From: DASRIA01 sp963724065
GTDB lineage: Bacteria > Actinomycetota > Thermoleophilia > Solirubrobacterales > JBBDJG01
Direction of reading: 5' to 3'
Assembly (NCBI GenBank): GCA_963724065.1
Contig: CAVRTB010000002.1
Span: 434,001 to 498,000, forward strand
Length of the DNA stretch: 64,000 nucleotides
The notes beneath the pieces were generated by a model that was not told where the DNA came from, ran no database searches, and saw only the letters and a program-made list of their open reading frames with translations. Of the stretch, positions 62,156-64,000 are shown one piece after another (the stretch's first letter is position 1; every line of letters begins with the position of its first letter). The position numbers were made by a program, and so were the translations under genes.

Positions 62156-63277
62156 CTATGCTGATCGGCTCTCACAACCCGTGTCGTCGGTCACCCTGGG
62201 AACCCTTCGTCCAAGACCGGTCAATATTTCATATTGCGACGTCGAAGAACGCCTGGATAGTTCTGCGACGTCGAAGTCCAACGTCACCCAGTCGCCTTCT
62301 TCGAGTTCGGGCGCCTGTGATATGTCGATAGCGGTCAAATCCATCGATGCCCGCCCCACCACGGGCAAGCGCTTCCCGTTTTTTGTCGCGGAACTAAATT
62401 CTCCGATACGGCGCGTTAGACCGTCCGCGTAGCCCAGATTGATAAGCGCAACGTCCAGGTCGCATTCGGCGACAAACGCGGCATTATAGCCAACAATTTG
62501 TCCGGCCCTGACTTTGCGTCGCTGTAATATTTGCGCCTCTGGGAACACTACCTGGCGAAGATACGGCGCGAGGTCCGGCCGCGGTGCGCCGCCGTAGATC
62601 GCCAATCCCGGACGAGTCATGTCAAAGTGGTAATGCCGGCCTAAGGCGATGCCAGCCGAATTGGCCAGGCTGAACCTGCGCGCACTGACTCGTCCGCGAA
62701 GAGCTCTGAACACGGCTAGCTGTTTGTCGTTGATCGGCGAGTCTTGATCGGCGCAGGCGAGGTGACTCATAACCGTATCCACGTCCAAGCCATCGAGTAA
62801 CCCGTGCGTAACATCTCGGATCGAAACGCCGAGCCGATTCATGCCGGTGTCCACCATTACATCGCACGGCCCGCCAGCCGCCTCTCGCCACCTCACCACC
62901 TGCGCAGCGGTGTTGAGAACCGGTTTAGCAAAGCCACGGCGCGCGAGATCCATCTCCTCACGGCGCACCCCATGAAATACCGATAGGGATTGGCCAAATT
63001 TTGCGAGGGCTGCCGCCTCCTGCCAGGTAGCAACGAAGAAGTCCCGGCACCCTGCTCGGGAAAGCGTTAGCACCGTGATTTTCGCGCCCACCCCGTAACC
63101 ATCCGCTTTTACCGCCGCCCCGCAAACAGCAGGACGGCTAAGGCGCGCCAATGACCGCCAGTTTTCTGCCAGCGCTCCAGCATCGATACGAAGCCTATGG
63201 GGGGGCTCAATATCTCTGGCGAGATCCGCGATGTCGGCGCCGTCATCCGTTGCTAAGACAGATGACGGCGCGAACAT
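62156..63277 (-). CDS. alr: Alanine racemase
   Basis: 373 residues of the PLP fold-type III racemases. The PLP Lys57 lies in GAAVKADGYGVGA, MVDTGMNRLG and VMSHLACADQ are conserved, RPGLAIYGGAPR marks the active-site entrance, and the catalytic Tyr is in VGYNAAFVAE with LINLGYADG. It interconverts L- and D-alanine. It starts one base after the TonB receptor stop, so the two are coupled; the 234-base gap to the next gene holds nothing recognisable. Sphingomonads usually have another copy, so this may be a catabolic paralogue. Confidence 0.85.
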   Translation of the reverse strand: MFAPSSVLATDDGADIADLARDIEPPHRLRIDAGALAENWRSLARLSRPAVCGAAVKADGYGVGAKITVLTLSRAGCRDFFVATWQEAAALAKFGQSLSVFHGVRREEMDLARRGFAKPVLNTAAQVVRWREAAGGPCDVMVDTGMNRLGVSIRDVTHGLLDGLDVDTVMSHLACADQDSPINDKQLAVFRALRGRVSARRFSLANSAGIALGRHYHFDMTRPGLAIYGGAPRPDLAPYLRQVVFPEAQILQRRKVRAGQIVGYNAAFVAECDLDVALINLGYADGLTRRIGEFSSATKNGKRLPVVGRASMDLTAIDISQAPELEEGDWVTLDFDVAELSRRSSTSQYEILTGLGRRVPRVTDDTGCESRSA

Positions 63278-64000
63278 TCAGAACTTCACCTCGGCAGACA
63301 CAGTGAAGGAGCGGCCGCGGGGATCGGCGACGCGGGACTCCCACGAGCTTCCAGCACCGGTATTTGTATCATAGGTGATGGCGAACGGCGGATCGGTGTT
63401 GAGAATGTTCTTCACACCAGCAACCAAGGTCAGCCGTTTTCCGAACGACTGCGCGACCGACGCGTTATAGATAATGTACGGCTTCACACGCGGATTGAAG
63501 TCCGGCCGATCAAGGCTGCCCGGAAGAACCTGGTTTTCAAAGCCATCGCGAAAGATTTGCGAAAACGTCGCCGCGAAGTCACCCTTGGAGTAGCTAATAA
63601 ATGCATTGTGCTTCCATTTCAGGCCCAGGTCTCCGGCGTAACTGAATACCCCTCTGAGATTTGAGTAGGGCAAATTGGGCTGCAGCTTCTCTCGTTTGAC
63701 TAGGAGGAGGGTGCCATCAAAGCCGCCGGTCAACACCCCGCCCGCAACCGGAACACCGACACGGCCCGAAAAATCGATACCCTGTGTCAAACGCGACCCG
63801 AAATTCCCGGTACGCAGGTCAACGAGCGTGATCACGCCGTTGGTCCGCGTGATGCGGTTCGGAAAAGCACCGATGTTGGCGAATAGTTGTTGAAGCGTGA
63901 TATCGCCGATTACGTTATCGACAGCGATCGACCAATAGTCGGCTGTAAAGCTAATGCGTGGCGATGGCTGAACCACTACGCCTACCGTATACTCCCTGGC
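63278..64000 (-). CDS. TonB-dependent receptor, C-terminal part only
   Basis: The last 240 residues of a TonB-dependent receptor barrel: FTADYWSIAVDNVIGDITLQ, RLTQGIDFSGRVGVPVAGG, SYSKGDFAATFSQIFRDG, VAGVKNILNTDPPFA and a terminal FTVSAEVKF, the usual aromatic end of an outer-membrane barrel. The frame is open at the window edge, so the N-terminus with plug lies outside. Ligand unknown, but it is directly coupled to alr. Confidence 0.85.
   Translation of the reverse strand, partial: AREYTVGVVVQPSPRISFTADYWSIAVDNVIGDITLQQLFANIGAFPNRITRTNGVITLVDLRTGNFGSRLTQGIDFSGRVGVPVAGGVLTGGFDGTLLLVKREKLQPNLPYSNLRGVFSYAGDLGLKWKHNAFISYSKGDFAATFSQIFRDGFENQVLPGSLDRPDFNPRVKPYIIYNASVAQSFGKRLTLVAGVKNILNTDPPFAITYDTNTGAGSSWESRVADPRGRSFTVSAEVKF

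Overview
The window is not one genome. It reads as three bacterial blocks joined end to end. Block A (1 to about 9,220) looks like a high-GC actinobacterium of the Thermoleophilia/Solirubrobacterales type: a DUF1385 protein, RarA, a secreted protein with Ig-like and RTX-like repeats and a Lys/Arg-rich C-terminal module, a collagen-like protein, and moaC followed by the start of moaB/mogA. Block B (about 9,230 to 47,630) looks like a Gemmatimonadota-type bacterium: a TonB receptor with a carboxypeptidase-regulatory domain, signal peptides ending in AQQ/GQA-type sites, DUF1059, DinB, and a ligase-associated DNA-repair set. Block C (about 47,632 to 64,000) is an alphaproteobacterium of the Sphingomonas type: SapC, CpdR, N-formylglutamate amidohydrolase, NagZ and a TonB receptor. 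Both block boundaries cut a gene in the middle (moaB at about 9,217; an unidentified membrane protein against a DUF1194 protein at about 47,631). Misassembly or concatenation is therefore far likelier than gene transfer. Phylum names are inferred from gene content and sequence style, not from a search.

Block A carries housekeeping and surface genes: ftsH (cut by the window edge), DUF1385, a TauE/SafE exporter, rarA, the repeat-containing secreted protein, an aldehyde dehydrogenase, a collagen-like protein, a hotdog-fold thioesterase-like protein and molybdenum cofactor genes.

Block B opens with a string of small stress and housekeeping genes (9.3 to 19.6 kb). It continues with a lipoprotein/TonB receptor pair (21.1 to 25.0 kb) and a leftward run of redox and SRPBCC genes (25.0 to 28.9 kb). 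Next is a carbohydrate locus (29.2 to 37.9 kb): glycosyltransferase, galactopyranose-mutase-like flavoprotein, two GH1-like hydrolases and a GH2 enzyme. The block ends with the ligase-associated DNA damage set (exonuclease, ATP-dependent ligase, Lhr-type helicase, PdeM phosphoesterase), into which an alcohol dehydrogenase and a rubredoxin-like/metallo-beta-lactamase protein are interposed. Block B also holds a family of degenerate 7 to 9 bp tandem-word elements, several with inverted arms, lying in intergenic gaps and in at least three places inside coding sequence in frame. This is the most novel-looking signal in the window.

Block C from 47.6 to 56.6 kb is crowded with single-base frameshifts in otherwise conserved genes, which points to low consensus accuracy there. 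From 56.6 kb on the reading frames are clean. A tRNA-Val(GAC) is followed by a terminator-like hairpin, five (G/T)TGGGCAC repeats and a tyrosine integrase. Converging on the integrase is a leftward run of TonB receptor, alanine racemase, an S15/alpha-amino-acid-ester-hydrolase-like enzyme and nagZ. Together these suggest a tRNA-associated locus that could scavenge muropeptides or D-amino acids.
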